In this document: positions 15,706-23,920 of the stretch, in pieces
Layout: every line of letters begins with the position of its first letter
Numbering within the stretch: the first letter of the stretch is position 1
Assembly: GCA_035543115.1 (NCBI GenBank)
Contig: DATKKF010000066.1
Location: 1 to 64,000, forward strand
Reading direction: 5' to 3'
DNA: 64,000 nucleotides
Source of the DNA: RPRB01 sp035543115
GTDB lineage: Bacteria; Myxococcota; Myxococcia; Myxococcales; Myxococcaceae
Program-made: the position numbers and the translations under genes
The notes under the pieces: model-generated
Told to the model about the DNA's origin: nothing
Databases searched by the model: none
What the model saw: the letters and a program-made list of their open reading frames with translations, nothing else

Positions 15706-16924
15706 GCGCGGTCTCGGACGCGTTCCGGGCCCGCCGCCGCTCGATGAGCCACGCGGCCAGTACCCCCACCTCGTAGCAGAGCAGCATCGGCCCGGCGAGG
15801 ATGCCCATGTTGATCGGGTCGCCGGTCGGGGTGATGACCGCGGCGAGGATGAGGCACACCACGATCGCGTGCCGCTGGTAGCGCATCAGGAAGCGCGCCT
15901 TCACCAGGCCCAGAGCGGCCAGCAGCGCCATGACCAGCGGCAGCTCGAACACCACGCCCAGCGCGAGGAGGAGCATCAGTACCAGCGAGAGCTGCTCGCT
16001 CATGGTGAGCAGCGGCCGCGTCCAGGCCTCCTGGGCCAGGGAGCTCTGGCCGGCGGCGAGCGTCTGCTGCATCTTCCACATCCGGGCCACCTGTGAGCCC
16101 TGGCCACCGGCCGCCCCGGCGAGGAGCGAGGCGGACTGCTCGAGCGCCTCCGAGGCCTTGGCCAGCGAACCGGACTGGAACGCGTCCACTGCCTCGGTCC
16201 GCTTCTCGAGCGCCTGGCGGAGCGCGGGCGCCGCACCCAGCCCGAGCCCATCGCGGATGGCGTCGACCAGCCGACCCTCGGCGTCCAGCCGTGCCTGGAG
16301 CTCGACCACGCCGTCGGCGAACCGGTCGGGCGAGGAGACGCGGCCGCTGCCCAGGGCAGTGAGCCGCTGCGCCTCGCCGTCGGCCAGGTTGGCGGCGCGC
16401 TCGAAGTCACCCGAGCGCGCGAAGCGGAGCGCCTCCAGCTCCACCGCCCGCGCCCGCTCCACCCGGTTCTTGATGGGCCCGGTCTCCCCGCTGGAGAGCA
16501 GGAAGTTGAACATGGTGGGCAGCAACACCAGGTAGCAGAAGGTCGCGCCGATCAGGAACGCCACCGTGCCGAGGAGCACGAAGGGAAAGGCGTACTTCCG
16601 CTCCCGCGGGTAGAGCCCCGGAGCGACGAAGCCCCAGATCTGGGTCAGCAGCACGGGCGTGGCGAGGAAGATGCCGGCGTAGAAGCCGACCTTCATCAGC
16701 ACGTTCAGCTCCTCGATGCCCGAGGTGTAGATGAGGCTCCGGTCCGCCGGGGGGAGCGCGTCCAGCACCGGCTTCATCAGGAACCCGAAGATGGGCCGGG
16801 CGAACACCAGGCCGGCCGCGCCCAGCACCAGCACCGCGATGACCACGCGGAGCAGCCGCGAGCGCAGCTCCCCGAGGTGCTCGGCGAGGCTCATCCGTGC
16901 CTGGAGCGGCCCCTCCTCAGCCAT
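15692..16924 (-). CDS. tatC: Sec-independent translocase TatC with a large periplasmic insertion
   Basis: Receptor core of the twin-arginine export system in the inner membrane. 410 residues, against about 250 normally. All six helices are present: about 24-44, 76-100, 112-143, 310-340, 352-367 and 373-393. The family motifs MSLAEHLGELRSRL at the N-terminus, IWGFVAPGLYPRERKY in the first cytoplasmic loop, and ITPTGDP are present. Between helices 3 and 4, residues about 148-303 form an extra, Ala/Glu/Arg-rich, probably helical domain facing the periplasm, where typical TatC has about 20 residues. The gene follows tatB with an 8-base overlap. A tatA gene is not visible nearby. Confidence 0.93.
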   Translation of the reverse strand: MAEEGPLQARMSLAEHLGELRSRLLRVVIAVLVLGAAGLVFARPIFGFLMKPVLDALPPADRSLIYTSGIEELNVLMKVGFYAGIFLATPVLLTQIWGFVAPGLYPRERKYAFPFVLLGTVAFLIGATFCYLVLLPTMFNFLLSSGETGPIKNRVERARAVELEALRFARSGDFERAANLADGEAQRLTALGSGRVSSPDRFADGVVELQARLDAEGRLVDAIRDGLGLGAAPALRQALEKRTEAVDAFQSGSLAKASEALEQSASLLAGAAGGQGSQVARMWKMQQTLAAGQSSLAQEAWTRPLLTMSEQLSLVLMLLLALGVVFELPLVMALLAALGLVKARFLMRYQRHAIVVCLILAAVITPTGDPINMGILAGPMLLCYEVGVLAAWLIERRRARNASETALTPT

Positions 16925-17375
16925 GTGGCGCGGCGTCGCCCTCCGGGCGCGCGGAGGCGACGGGCTCGGATGCCGGGGCGGCTTCCGGCTCGGCCGGCGC
17001 GGCCTCCGGAGGCTCGAGCCCCAGCGGGGTGGAGTTGGCCGGGCGCGCGGCGACGACGCCCTCGGGCGGTGGGAAGACGGAGGGGTAGGTGGGTGGGGTC
17101 AGCTCGCCGTCCGGACCGACGGTGGCCGGAGGCACCGGCTCGGCCGGCGCGGGGGGCTCGATGCGCTTGGCCTGCGCCTGCTCCTCGGCGAAGACCTCCT
17201 GGTCCATCTTGTAGAACTCGCGCTCGACCAGACCGCGGACGTCGTCCGTCTGCCGGCGGAACTCGCGCACGAACTTGCCGATCCCCCGCGCCAGCTCCGG
17301 GAGCTTGTCCGGGCCGAGCAGCAGCAGAGCGACGATCATGATGACTGCGATCTCCCCGGCGCCAAGATTGAACAT
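16917..17375 (-). CDS. tatB: Sec-independent translocase TatA/TatB subunit
   Basis: 152 residues. A single N-terminal helix (GAGEIAVIMIVALLLLGPDK) is followed by the hinge LPELARGIGKFVREFRR, an amphipathic helix and a long acidic, Pro/Ala-rich tail. The Glu in the helix and the GPDKLPELAR hinge with Pro fit TatB better than TatA, as does the position directly before tatC. TatB and TatC form the Tat substrate receptor in the inner membrane. The tail (residues about 80-152) is longer and more Pro-rich than usual and is probably disordered. No strong ribosome binding site precedes the ATG. Confidence 0.88.
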   Translation of the reverse strand: MFNLGAGEIAVIMIVALLLLGPDKLPELARGIGKFVREFRRQTDDVRGLVEREFYKMDQEVFAEEQAQAKRIEPPAPAEPVPPATVGPDGELTPPTYPSVFPPPEGVVAARPANSTPLGLEPPEAAPAEPEAAPASEPVASARPEGDAAPHG

Positions 17376-17388
17376 CGCTTGCTCGCTC

Positions 17389-17496
17389 TTAAACCTTCTT
17401 TGAGGCGGTTGCCATTCCCGCCGGGACCCCGGCGGGGGTCGCCCCGGCGAGGGTCCCCAGCACCAGGCCGGTGGCGCGCATGACGCCGTCGTTCAT
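17389..17496 (-). CDS. possible 35-residue protein coupled to the chemoreceptor gene
   Basis: A short frame starting with ATG that overlaps the chemoreceptor stop as ATGA and ends with TAA 13 bases before tatB. The product has a moderately hydrophobic middle (GLVLGTLAGATPAGVP) and a Lys-Lys-Val end, so a small membrane peptide is conceivable. The only support is the overlap geometry typical of real genes here. It could equally be spacer between the chemoreceptor and tatB. Confidence 0.3.
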   Translation of the reverse strand: MNDGVMRATGLVLGTLAGATPAGVPAGMATASKKV

Positions 17497-19226
17497 AGAC
17501 GGAAGCGTCGCACCTCGCCGCGGAGCACCTCGGCCTCCTCCTGGAGCCGGGCGATGGCCTCCTCCAGCTGGCGCACCGACCGCGCCTGCTCCTCGCTGAA
17601 GCCGCGGATGGCCTCCATGGTCCTGAGCACCAGCGACGAGCCCCGGGTCTGCTCGCGCTGCGCCCGCTCGAGCTGGCCCACCCGCTCCCGCATCGCCTCC
17701 AGCCCACGGGTGACGAGCCGGTTGCCCGCCGCCTGCTCCTGGCTGCGCCGCTGCACGTCGGCGGTGACGGTCTGCATGTGCTGCGCGGACTGGGTGATGC
17801 GCGCCGTGCCACGGGCCTGGGCCTGCGCGGACTGGGTGACCGACTGCACCGTCTCGGCGATTCGCTGGACGGCGGCGGTGACCGTCCGGCTGCTGCGCGC
17901 CTGCTCCACCGTCGCCCGGGCGATGGCCTTCACCATCACCGTGCTCCGGTTGGCGGTGCCACTGATGCGCTTCAGGGCGGTCTCCGCCTCCCGGCCCAGC
18001 TCCACCCCCTCCTGCACGTGCCGGACGCCCTGCTCCACCGCCTCGACCGCGTTCCGGCTCTCCTCCTGGACCCGGGCGATGAGCTCGGAGATCTCCTTGG
18101 TCGAGGCGCCGGTCCGCTCGGCGAGCTCCTTGATCTCGTCGGCGACCACCGCGAAGCCCTTCCCCTGCTCGCCGGCCTGGGCGGCGATGATCGCCGCGTT
18201 GAGCGCCAGGAGGTTGGTCTGCTCGGCCACCTCGTCGATGACGTCGAGGATGGCCACCACCTCGCCCACCCGCCGTCCCAGCCCCTCGATGACCCGGGCG
18301 GCGAGCTCGCTCGACTCCCGGATCCGGTCGATGCCGGCGAGCGTCTTCTGGAGCGACTGCACGCCGCTGGCCGCCTCCGCCGAGACCTGCTCCGACAGCC
18401 GCGCCGTCTCGTTGGCGTTGGTCTCCACCTGGCCGATGCTGACGTCCATCTGCTTGATGCTGAAGGACGTCTCCTCGGTCGACCCGCCGAGCTCCTCGAT
18501 GGCCCGGGCGACGTCGAGGATGCTCCGGGTCATCTCGTCGATGGCGGCGGTGGTCTCCTGGACGCTGGCCGCCATCTGCTCCACCCCCAGGGCGACCTCC
18601 TCGTTGCGCCGGGCAATCTCCGCGATGCGGGTCGAGCTCTCCTCGGCCGTCCGCTGGAGCGCCTCGACGTGGGCGGCGACCTCCTGGTGCGTACCCGCCG
18701 CCTCGGCCAGCGAGCGGCTGGTCTCGGTGACCTGGGACTGGATGCTGGCTGCGCCGGAGCTGACCTGGACGCCCGAGCGCGACAGCTGGTCGATGACCGA
18801 GCCCACCGCCTCGCTCACGTTGCGCACCCGGGCGAGGGTGTCGCGGAGCCCCTGCCCGATGCGGTTCAGGGCCGCGGCCAGCACCGCGAGCTCGTCCCCG
18901 CCGCCGAGGGTGACGGTCTGGGTGAGGTCCGCCTCGCTCATCCGGCGCACGGCGACCAGGATCTCCCCCAGCGGCCGGGTCAGGACCACCCGGCTGAGCA
19001 CCCAGAGCAGCACGGCGAAGGCCAGGGACCCCACCAGCATCGCCAGCCACAGGGTTCGCCGGAGCTGGGCCAGCACCCCGGCCTCGTCGCCGCGGTGGAT
19101 GGCGGCCAGCAGCCGGGCATCGTGCGAGACGTAGAGCCAGATCGCCGCGAGCACGGCCAGGAGCGACAGGCTGGAGACGCCGAACAGCGCGTTGCGCAGC
19201 CCGAGTTGTCGGAGCCACCGCACCAC
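17493..19226 (-). CDS. methyl-accepting chemotaxis protein
   Basis: 577 residues. Two membrane helices (about 13-36 and 62-86) flank a periplasmic segment of only about 25 residues, too small for a typical ligand domain. A HAMP domain (about 87-140) and a long helical signalling hairpin follow, with the conserved tip EQTNLLALNAAIIAAQAGEQ. The tip reads IIAAQAG instead of the usual IEAARAG. Sensing may occur at the membrane or in the cytoplasm. GTG at 19226 is chosen because a TACAGT -10-like word lies 14 bases upstream; the frame stays open to a GTG at 19295. No che genes are adjacent; tatB and tatC follow. Confidence 0.92.
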   Translation of the reverse strand: MVRWLRQLGLRNALFGVSSLSLLAVLAAIWLYVSHDARLLAAIHRGDEAGVLAQLRRTLWLAMLVGSLAFAVLLWVLSRVVLTRPLGEILVAVRRMSEADLTQTVTLGGGDELAVLAAALNRIGQGLRDTLARVRNVSEAVGSVIDQLSRSGVQVSSGAASIQSQVTETSRSLAEAAGTHQEVAAHVEALQRTAEESSTRIAEIARRNEEVALGVEQMAASVQETTAAIDEMTRSILDVARAIEELGGSTEETSFSIKQMDVSIGQVETNANETARLSEQVSAEAASGVQSLQKTLAGIDRIRESSELAARVIEGLGRRVGEVVAILDVIDEVAEQTNLLALNAAIIAAQAGEQGKGFAVVADEIKELAERTGASTKEISELIARVQEESRNAVEAVEQGVRHVQEGVELGREAETALKRISGTANRSTVMVKAIARATVEQARSSRTVTAAVQRIAETVQSVTQSAQAQARGTARITQSAQHMQTVTADVQRRSQEQAAGNRLVTRGLEAMRERVGQLERAQREQTRGSSLVLRTMEAIRGFSEEQARSVRQLEEAIARLQEEAEVLRGEVRRFRL

Positions 19227-19240
19227 GGATGAACCCCGGG

Positions 19241-19246
19241 ACTGTA
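19241..19246 (-). promoter_or_regulatory. candidate -10 element TACAGT of the chemoreceptor gene
   Basis: On the minus strand TACAGT ends 14 bases before the GTG at 19226, matching the TAnnnT-to-start spacing seen at other genes of the window. It supports that GTG rather than the upstream one at 19295. Confidence 0.35.
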
Positions 19247-19311
19247 CTCTCCCGGACCGGCCCGGCGGGCGGCTCGTTTGGGCCCTCGCCGCCACGGCCC
19301 GCGCGGTGCGC

Positions 19312-19317
19312 TACATT
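19312..19317 (+). promoter_or_regulatory. candidate -10 element TACATT of the deacetylase gene
   Basis: TACATT lies 16 bases before the GTG at 19334. With TACAGT on the other strand it would make 19227-19333 a compact divergent promoter region. No convincing -35 is seen for either. Confidence 0.35.
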
Positions 19318-19333
19318 CCTCGACTCACCGACC

Positions 19334-20356
19334 GTGTCCTCACCCGTCCTGGTCTTCACCCACCCGCTGTTCCTCGAGCACCAGCCCGGGCGCGGGCACC
19401 CGGAGTCACCACTCCGGCTGGCGCGCACCCTCGACTACCTCGAGCAGCACCGGCTCCCCTCGCTCGAGTTCCGGGCCCCGCGGCTGGCCCGGCCCGAGGA
19501 GCTGGCCCGGGTGCACGAGCCGGAGCTCCTCGAGGAGTTCGCGGGGCTGGCCGGCGGACACGTGGCCATCGACGTGGACACCTTCGCCTCGCCGGCCACG
19601 CACGACGCGGCGCTGGCGGCGGCCGGAGCGGCCATCGAGGCGGTGGAGGCGGTGCTCGGCGGCACCCACCGGACGGCATTTGCCCTGGTGCGCCCTCCGG
19701 GCCACCACGCCGAGCCCAACAAGATGATGGGGTTCTGCTTCCTCAACAACGCCGCGGTGGCCGCGGAGGCCGCCCGGGCGCTCGGGGCGTCCCGGGTGCT
19801 CCTCCTCGACTGGGACGTGCACCACGGGAACGGCACGCAGGCGGCGTTCTGGGAGCGCGGGGACGTGCTCTACCAGTCGGTGCACCAGTTCCCCTTCTAC
19901 CCGGGCACCGGCGCGGCGCACGAGACCGGCGAGCGGGCCGGCGCGGGCTACACGGTCAACGTGCCCTTCCCCGCCGGACGGAGCGACGCCGACCTGGGCG
20001 CGGCCTTCCACGACGTCTTCCTTCCCATCGGGCAGGCCTTCCGGCCGGACGTGGTCATCGTCTCCGCGGGCTTCGACGCGCACGAGGACGACCCGCTGGG
20101 CGGGATGCTCTGCACCGAGCGGGGGTTCGCGGCGATGTGCAGCGCGACGAAGTCGCTGGCCGACGAGGTGGCCGGTGGGCGGCTGGTGCTCCTGCTCGAG
20201 GGCGGCTACTCGCTGCTCGGCCTGCCGCGGAGCGTGCACGCCTGCCTCGAGGTGATGGCCGGGCGGCGCGACGAGTTCCCGCGCGGGGCGACCCGGGACG
20301 CGATGCGGGCCATCGAGGCCAGCCGAGCGGCGCTCAAGCCCTACTGGAAGCTCTGA
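19334..20356 (+). CDS. histone deacetylase family protein (AcuC/HDAC-like)
   Basis: Zn-dependent deacetylase of the arginase/deacetylase fold, acting on acetyl-lysine, acetylpolyamine or related amides; the substrate here is unknown. 340 residues with the full signature set: RPPGHHAEPNKMMGFC (catalytic His pair near residue 110), LLDWDVHHGNGTQ (metal Asp/His), VSAGFDAHEDDPLGG (metal Asp) and EGGYSL. GTG at 19334 places the start at VFTHPLFLEHQPG, the usual N-terminal motif. The frame is open to ATG 19229, but that would overlap the divergent promoter region. It is followed after 81 bases by the SDR gene. Confidence 0.93.
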   Translation: MSSPVLVFTHPLFLEHQPGRGHPESPLRLARTLDYLEQHRLPSLEFRAPRLARPEELARVHEPELLEEFAGLAGGHVAIDVDTFASPATHDAALAAAGAAIEAVEAVLGGTHRTAFALVRPPGHHAEPNKMMGFCFLNNAAVAAEAARALGASRVLLLDWDVHHGNGTQAAFWERGDVLYQSVHQFPFYPGTGAAHETGERAGAGYTVNVPFPAGRSDADLGAAFHDVFLPIGQAFRPDVVIVSAGFDAHEDDPLGGMLCTERGFAAMCSATKSLADEVAGGRLVLLLEGGYSLLGLPRSVHACLEVMAGRRDEFPRGATRDAMRAIEASRAALKPYWKL

Positions 20357-20437
20357 GATGGCCGGGCTGCCGGTGTACGCGCTCTGGACACGGCAGCGCG
20401 ACCGCGCGATGCCTTCGGTGGGAGGAGCTTCCTGACC

Positions 20438-21223
20438 GTGAGTGAGCCTCGCAACGTCCTCGTCACCGGCGCGTCCAGCGGGCTCGGACGGGCCCTGTCG
20501 CTGTGGTTCGCCCGAAGGGGCGCGCAGGTGTGGGCCGCGGCCCGGCGCATCGAGCTGCTGGAGACCCTCGCCGCCGACGCCTCGGCCCGTCCCGGCACCA
20601 TCGTCCCGCTCGCTCTCGACGTCTCGGACGTCGCCGCCGTCCGCCGCGTGCTCCCCGAGGTCGACGACCGGGCAGAGGGTGGGCTCGACGTGGTCATCGC
20701 CAACGCCGGCATCGGCGGGGAGGCCAACCCGCGGAAGGACACCTGGGAGAAGATCGAGCGGATGATCCAGGTCAACGTCACCGGCGCCGCGGCGACGCTT
20801 GCCACCCTGGCGCCGCGGATGGCCGCCAGGGGGCGCGGCCACCTCGTCGGGATGTCCTCGCTCGCCGCCTGGAGGGTGACCCCGAAGATGGGCGTGTACT
20901 CGGCGACCAAGGCCTTCCTCGAGGTCTACTGCGACGGCCTGCACCTCGACCTCAAGACCGCCGGGGTGGCCGTCACCTGCATCCACCCGGGCTTCGTGAA
21001 GAGCGAGATGACGGCGAAGAACACGTTCAAGATGCCCTTCCTGCTCGAGGCGGACGACGCCGCCGACCGGATGGGGCGCGCCATCCTCCGGGGCGACAAG
21101 ACCTTCGCCTACCCTTGGCCGATGGTGCTCGCCACCTGGGCGGCCCGGCTGGTCCCGGACGTGGTGGTCGCCCGGGTGATGGGCAAGGGCGGCAACCAAC
21201 CGCCGCGGGAGCGGCCACCCTGA
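20438..21223 (+). CDS. short-chain dehydrogenase/reductase
   Basis: 261 residues, classical SDR fold. NAD(P)-binding TGASSGLGRALSL starts near residue 11; NAG-type motif reads VIANAGIGG; catalytic Ser in GMSSLAAWR and catalytic Tyr/Lys in YSATKAFLE. The N-terminal TGASSGLG with a following Arg in FARRGAQVWAAARR suggests NADP(H). The substrate is unknown. Starts with GTG at 20438 behind GGAGGAG about 15 bases upstream. It converges with the PBP1A gene, with one base between the stops. It may be co-transcribed with the deacetylase, but there is no functional hint. Confidence 0.92.
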   Translation: MSEPRNVLVTGASSGLGRALSLWFARRGAQVWAAARRIELLETLAADASARPGTIVPLALDVSDVAAVRRVLPEVDDRAEGGLDVVIANAGIGGEANPRKDTWEKIERMIQVNVTGAAATLATLAPRMAARGRGHLVGMSSLAAWRVTPKMGVYSATKAFLEVYCDGLHLDLKTAGVAVTCIHPGFVKSEMTAKNTFKMPFLLEADDAADRMGRAILRGDKTFAYPWPMVLATWAARLVPDVVVARVMGKGGNQPPRERPP

Positions 21224-21224
21224 C

Positions 21225-23843
21225 CTAGTTCGGCAGATTCATGAACCGCGACGGGTCGACGCTGTCCTTGGACGGCGTCTTCTCCTCGGGCGCGGTGCCC
21301 TTCTTGAACCACATCACCGCCGCGGTCCGGCTCGCGGACGAGGCGAGCTTGCCGGTCTTGGTGTCCACCACCCGGCGCTCCAGCGAGTCCTCGAGCCACT
21401 CCGGCGGGGCGAACTCGGGCTGCGGCCGGCCGTCGAGCGCCCGCTGCATGTAGCTGAGCCAGATGGGGAGCGCGGCGCGCCCGCCGGTCTCGTACCGGGC
21501 GAGCGGATGCGGGTTCAGGTCATACCCCACCCAGGCCACGGTCACGAGGTCCCGGGTGAAGCCGGCGAACCAGGCGTCGAACGAGTCGTTGGTGGTGCCG
21601 GTCTTCCCCGCCGCGGGCTTGCCGAGCCGCTGGGCCGGCGTGCCGGTTCCCTCGCGGACCACCCCCCGGAGCAGGTCGGTGAGGATCCACGCCGTCTCGG
21701 GCGCCATCACCTGCTCGCCCGGTGCATACAGGCGCGCGTAGCCCCCGGTGATGCGGTCGGTGAGCGAGGCCCACGGGTCGTCGAAGGCGGTGTGGTCCTC
21801 GAGCGTGCGGCCGTACCGGTCCTCGATCTTCCGGAGCATGGTGGTGGGCTTCTTCACCCCCAGCCGGTTGAAGGTCGCGTACACCTGCGCGAGCTCGAAC
21901 GGGTAGACACACGAGCTGCCGAGGGCGGCCGAGAAGTCGCGGTTCATCGGCGTGCTCAGGCCCAGCTTCTTCACCCACTGAGCCATCGGCTCGATGCCCA
22001 CCGCGATGAAGGTCTTCACCGCCGGGATGTTCATCGAGTTGATGATCGCCGTGCGGAGCAGCACGTCGCCGTGGAAGTCCTCGCTGTAGTTCTCCGGCTT
22101 CCAGCGAACTTGATGCTCGGGGTCGTTCTCCACGATGGGGCTGTCCACGATGACGTGGGCCTCGGTCCAGTCGAGCTTCTCCAGCGCCGCCGAGTAGACC
22201 AGTGGCTTGAAGCTGCTCCCCGGCTGCCGGCAAGCCTGGAACGCCCGGTTGTACTCGTTGGCGTCGAAGTCGTAGCCGCCGACCATCGCCGAGAGGTATT
22301 GGCGCTGGGGATCGATCGAGACCAGCGCTCCCTGCAGCTCGGGCTCCTGCTCCAGCCGGTAAAGCTGCACGTTCTGCGGCAGCGCGTCGAAGAGCCGCCT
22401 GTCGTACTGCTCGCGGTCGTCGGTGAGGTCCCTCGCGGCGACGGCGCGAACCACGATGACGTCCCCCGGCTTCACCACCTTCCTCGCCGAGGTGAGCATC
22501 GCCCCCGGGTAGTAGGCCTCGGGGTTCACCTTGCGCGCCCAGCGCATCCCCAGGAGCGGGAGCAGGCCCTTGTGCGTCCCGACCTGGACGTCCACCCGGG
22601 TGTCGTCCACCGCGTCGACCAGGGCCACGTAGTAACGGTTGTTCTCGATGGGCTGGCCGGCCAGTGCCTTCTCGCTCCGGTCGATGAAGGCCTTCCGCTG
22701 CTCCGGCGTGTCGAGCGTCATCACCGGGCCCCGGAACCCCTGCCGCTTGTCGACCTGGAGGAGCCCGCTGAGCATCGCCTCCTGCGCGGCGCGCTGCTTC
22801 TCCGAGTCCATGGTGGTGAACACCTTGAGGCCGCCCCGGAGCAAGGCGGGGTTTCCAAAGCGCTGCACCACGTCCTTGCGCACCTGCTCGACGAAGTAGG
22901 GCGCGAACTCGTGGAACACGTCCTCCACCGGGTAGACGTGGATCTCCTCGGACATCGCCGCGTCGTACTCGGCCCGGGAGAGCATCCCCTTGTCCTTCAT
23001 CTGCCCGAGCACGTAGCCGCGGCGGGCACGGGCGGACCTGGGATTGAGGAAGGGGGAGTACTTGCTCGGGGCCTGGGGAAGGCCGGCGATGAGCGCCGCC
23101 TCGGCGAGCGTGAGGTCGCGCACGTCCTTGCGGAAGTAGTTCTCGGCGGCGGCCTGGACCCCGTAGCTGTGGTGTCCGAGGTAGACACCATTCAGGTAGA
23201 GGTAGAGGATCTCCTCCTTGCGGAGGGCCTTCTCCAGCCGGAGCGCGAGGATGGCCTCCCGGGCCTTGCGCTTGAGGCCGGCCGCGCCGCTGCGCTTCGT
23301 CCCCCGCTCGAAGCCCTCGGAGGAGATGAGGAGCGCCTTGGCGGTCTGCTGGGTGAGCGTCGAGCCACCCTGGACGCTCCCCGCCCCGGTGGATTTCTTG
23401 AGCACCGTCTTGATTGCCGCGCGGAGCGTGCCGAGCGCGTCGATGCCCGGATGGTCGAAGAAGCTGGCGTCCTCCGAGGCGATGAACGCCTGCACCAGAC
23501 GCTTGGGGATGCGCTCGTAGGGCACGACCTTCCGGCGTTCGTCGTAGAACTCCCCGGCCAGCACCCGGTCGTTCGCGTAGACCTCGGTGAGGATGGGCGG
23601 GGCCCAGGCAGCCACGTCGGGAATTTCGGGGAGTCCCTCGCTGAACGCGTAGTAGAGGCCGGCCACGGCCACCACCGCCGCGGTCATCCCCACCAGCCCC
23701 AGGAAGGCGAAGACCTTCCAGCTGCGGCGCAGCCAGGCCTTCCACGGCGGCCCGGGCGGGGGCGGCGGACGCTCGGCGAGGACCAGGCGGTGCCGGGACC
23801 GGTCCTCGGGTGGTGTGGGGGCGGAGGCGGGCGGGGACGTCAT
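21225..23843 (-). CDS. mrcA: penicillin-binding protein 1A (bifunctional transglycosylase/transpeptidase)
   Basis: Polymerises and cross-links peptidoglycan at the outer face of the inner membrane. 872 residues: cytoplasmic Pro-rich start, one membrane helix (about 44-66), GT51 domain with catalytic Glu in SEDASFFDHPG (near 124) and GGSTLTQQTAK, then the transpeptidase domain with active Ser in the SxxK motif SSFK, the SMN motif in INSMNIPAVK, and the KTGTTND motif. A domain of about 200 residues between the GT and TP parts (about 380-530) resembles the OB-fold insert of PBP1A. The ATG at 23843 fits the start. It is a single-gene unit. Confidence 0.95.
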   Translation of the reverse strand: MTSPPASAPTPPEDRSRHRLVLAERPPPPPGPPWKAWLRRSWKVFAFLGLVGMTAAVVAVAGLYYAFSEGLPEIPDVAAWAPPILTEVYANDRVLAGEFYDERRKVVPYERIPKRLVQAFIASEDASFFDHPGIDALGTLRAAIKTVLKKSTGAGSVQGGSTLTQQTAKALLISSEGFERGTKRSGAAGLKRKAREAILALRLEKALRKEEILYLYLNGVYLGHHSYGVQAAAENYFRKDVRDLTLAEAALIAGLPQAPSKYSPFLNPRSARARRGYVLGQMKDKGMLSRAEYDAAMSEEIHVYPVEDVFHEFAPYFVEQVRKDVVQRFGNPALLRGGLKVFTTMDSEKQRAAQEAMLSGLLQVDKRQGFRGPVMTLDTPEQRKAFIDRSEKALAGQPIENNRYYVALVDAVDDTRVDVQVGTHKGLLPLLGMRWARKVNPEAYYPGAMLTSARKVVKPGDVIVVRAVAARDLTDDREQYDRRLFDALPQNVQLYRLEQEPELQGALVSIDPQRQYLSAMVGGYDFDANEYNRAFQACRQPGSSFKPLVYSAALEKLDWTEAHVIVDSPIVENDPEHQVRWKPENYSEDFHGDVLLRTAIINSMNIPAVKTFIAVGIEPMAQWVKKLGLSTPMNRDFSAALGSSCVYPFELAQVYATFNRLGVKKPTTMLRKIEDRYGRTLEDHTAFDDPWASLTDRITGGYARLYAPGEQVMAPETAWILTDLLRGVVREGTGTPAQRLGKPAAGKTGTTNDSFDAWFAGFTRDLVTVAWVGYDLNPHPLARYETGGRAALPIWLSYMQRALDGRPQPEFAPPEWLEDSLERRVVDTKTGKLASSASRTAAVMWFKKGTAPEEKTPSKDSVDPSRFMNLPN

Positions 23844-23920
23844 GGGCCGAAGCGGCGGGCGAGGTTACCAGAACGCTCCGGTTCCCCGCCGAGCGCCGGG
23901 TTGTGCGAACGTGGACTGGC

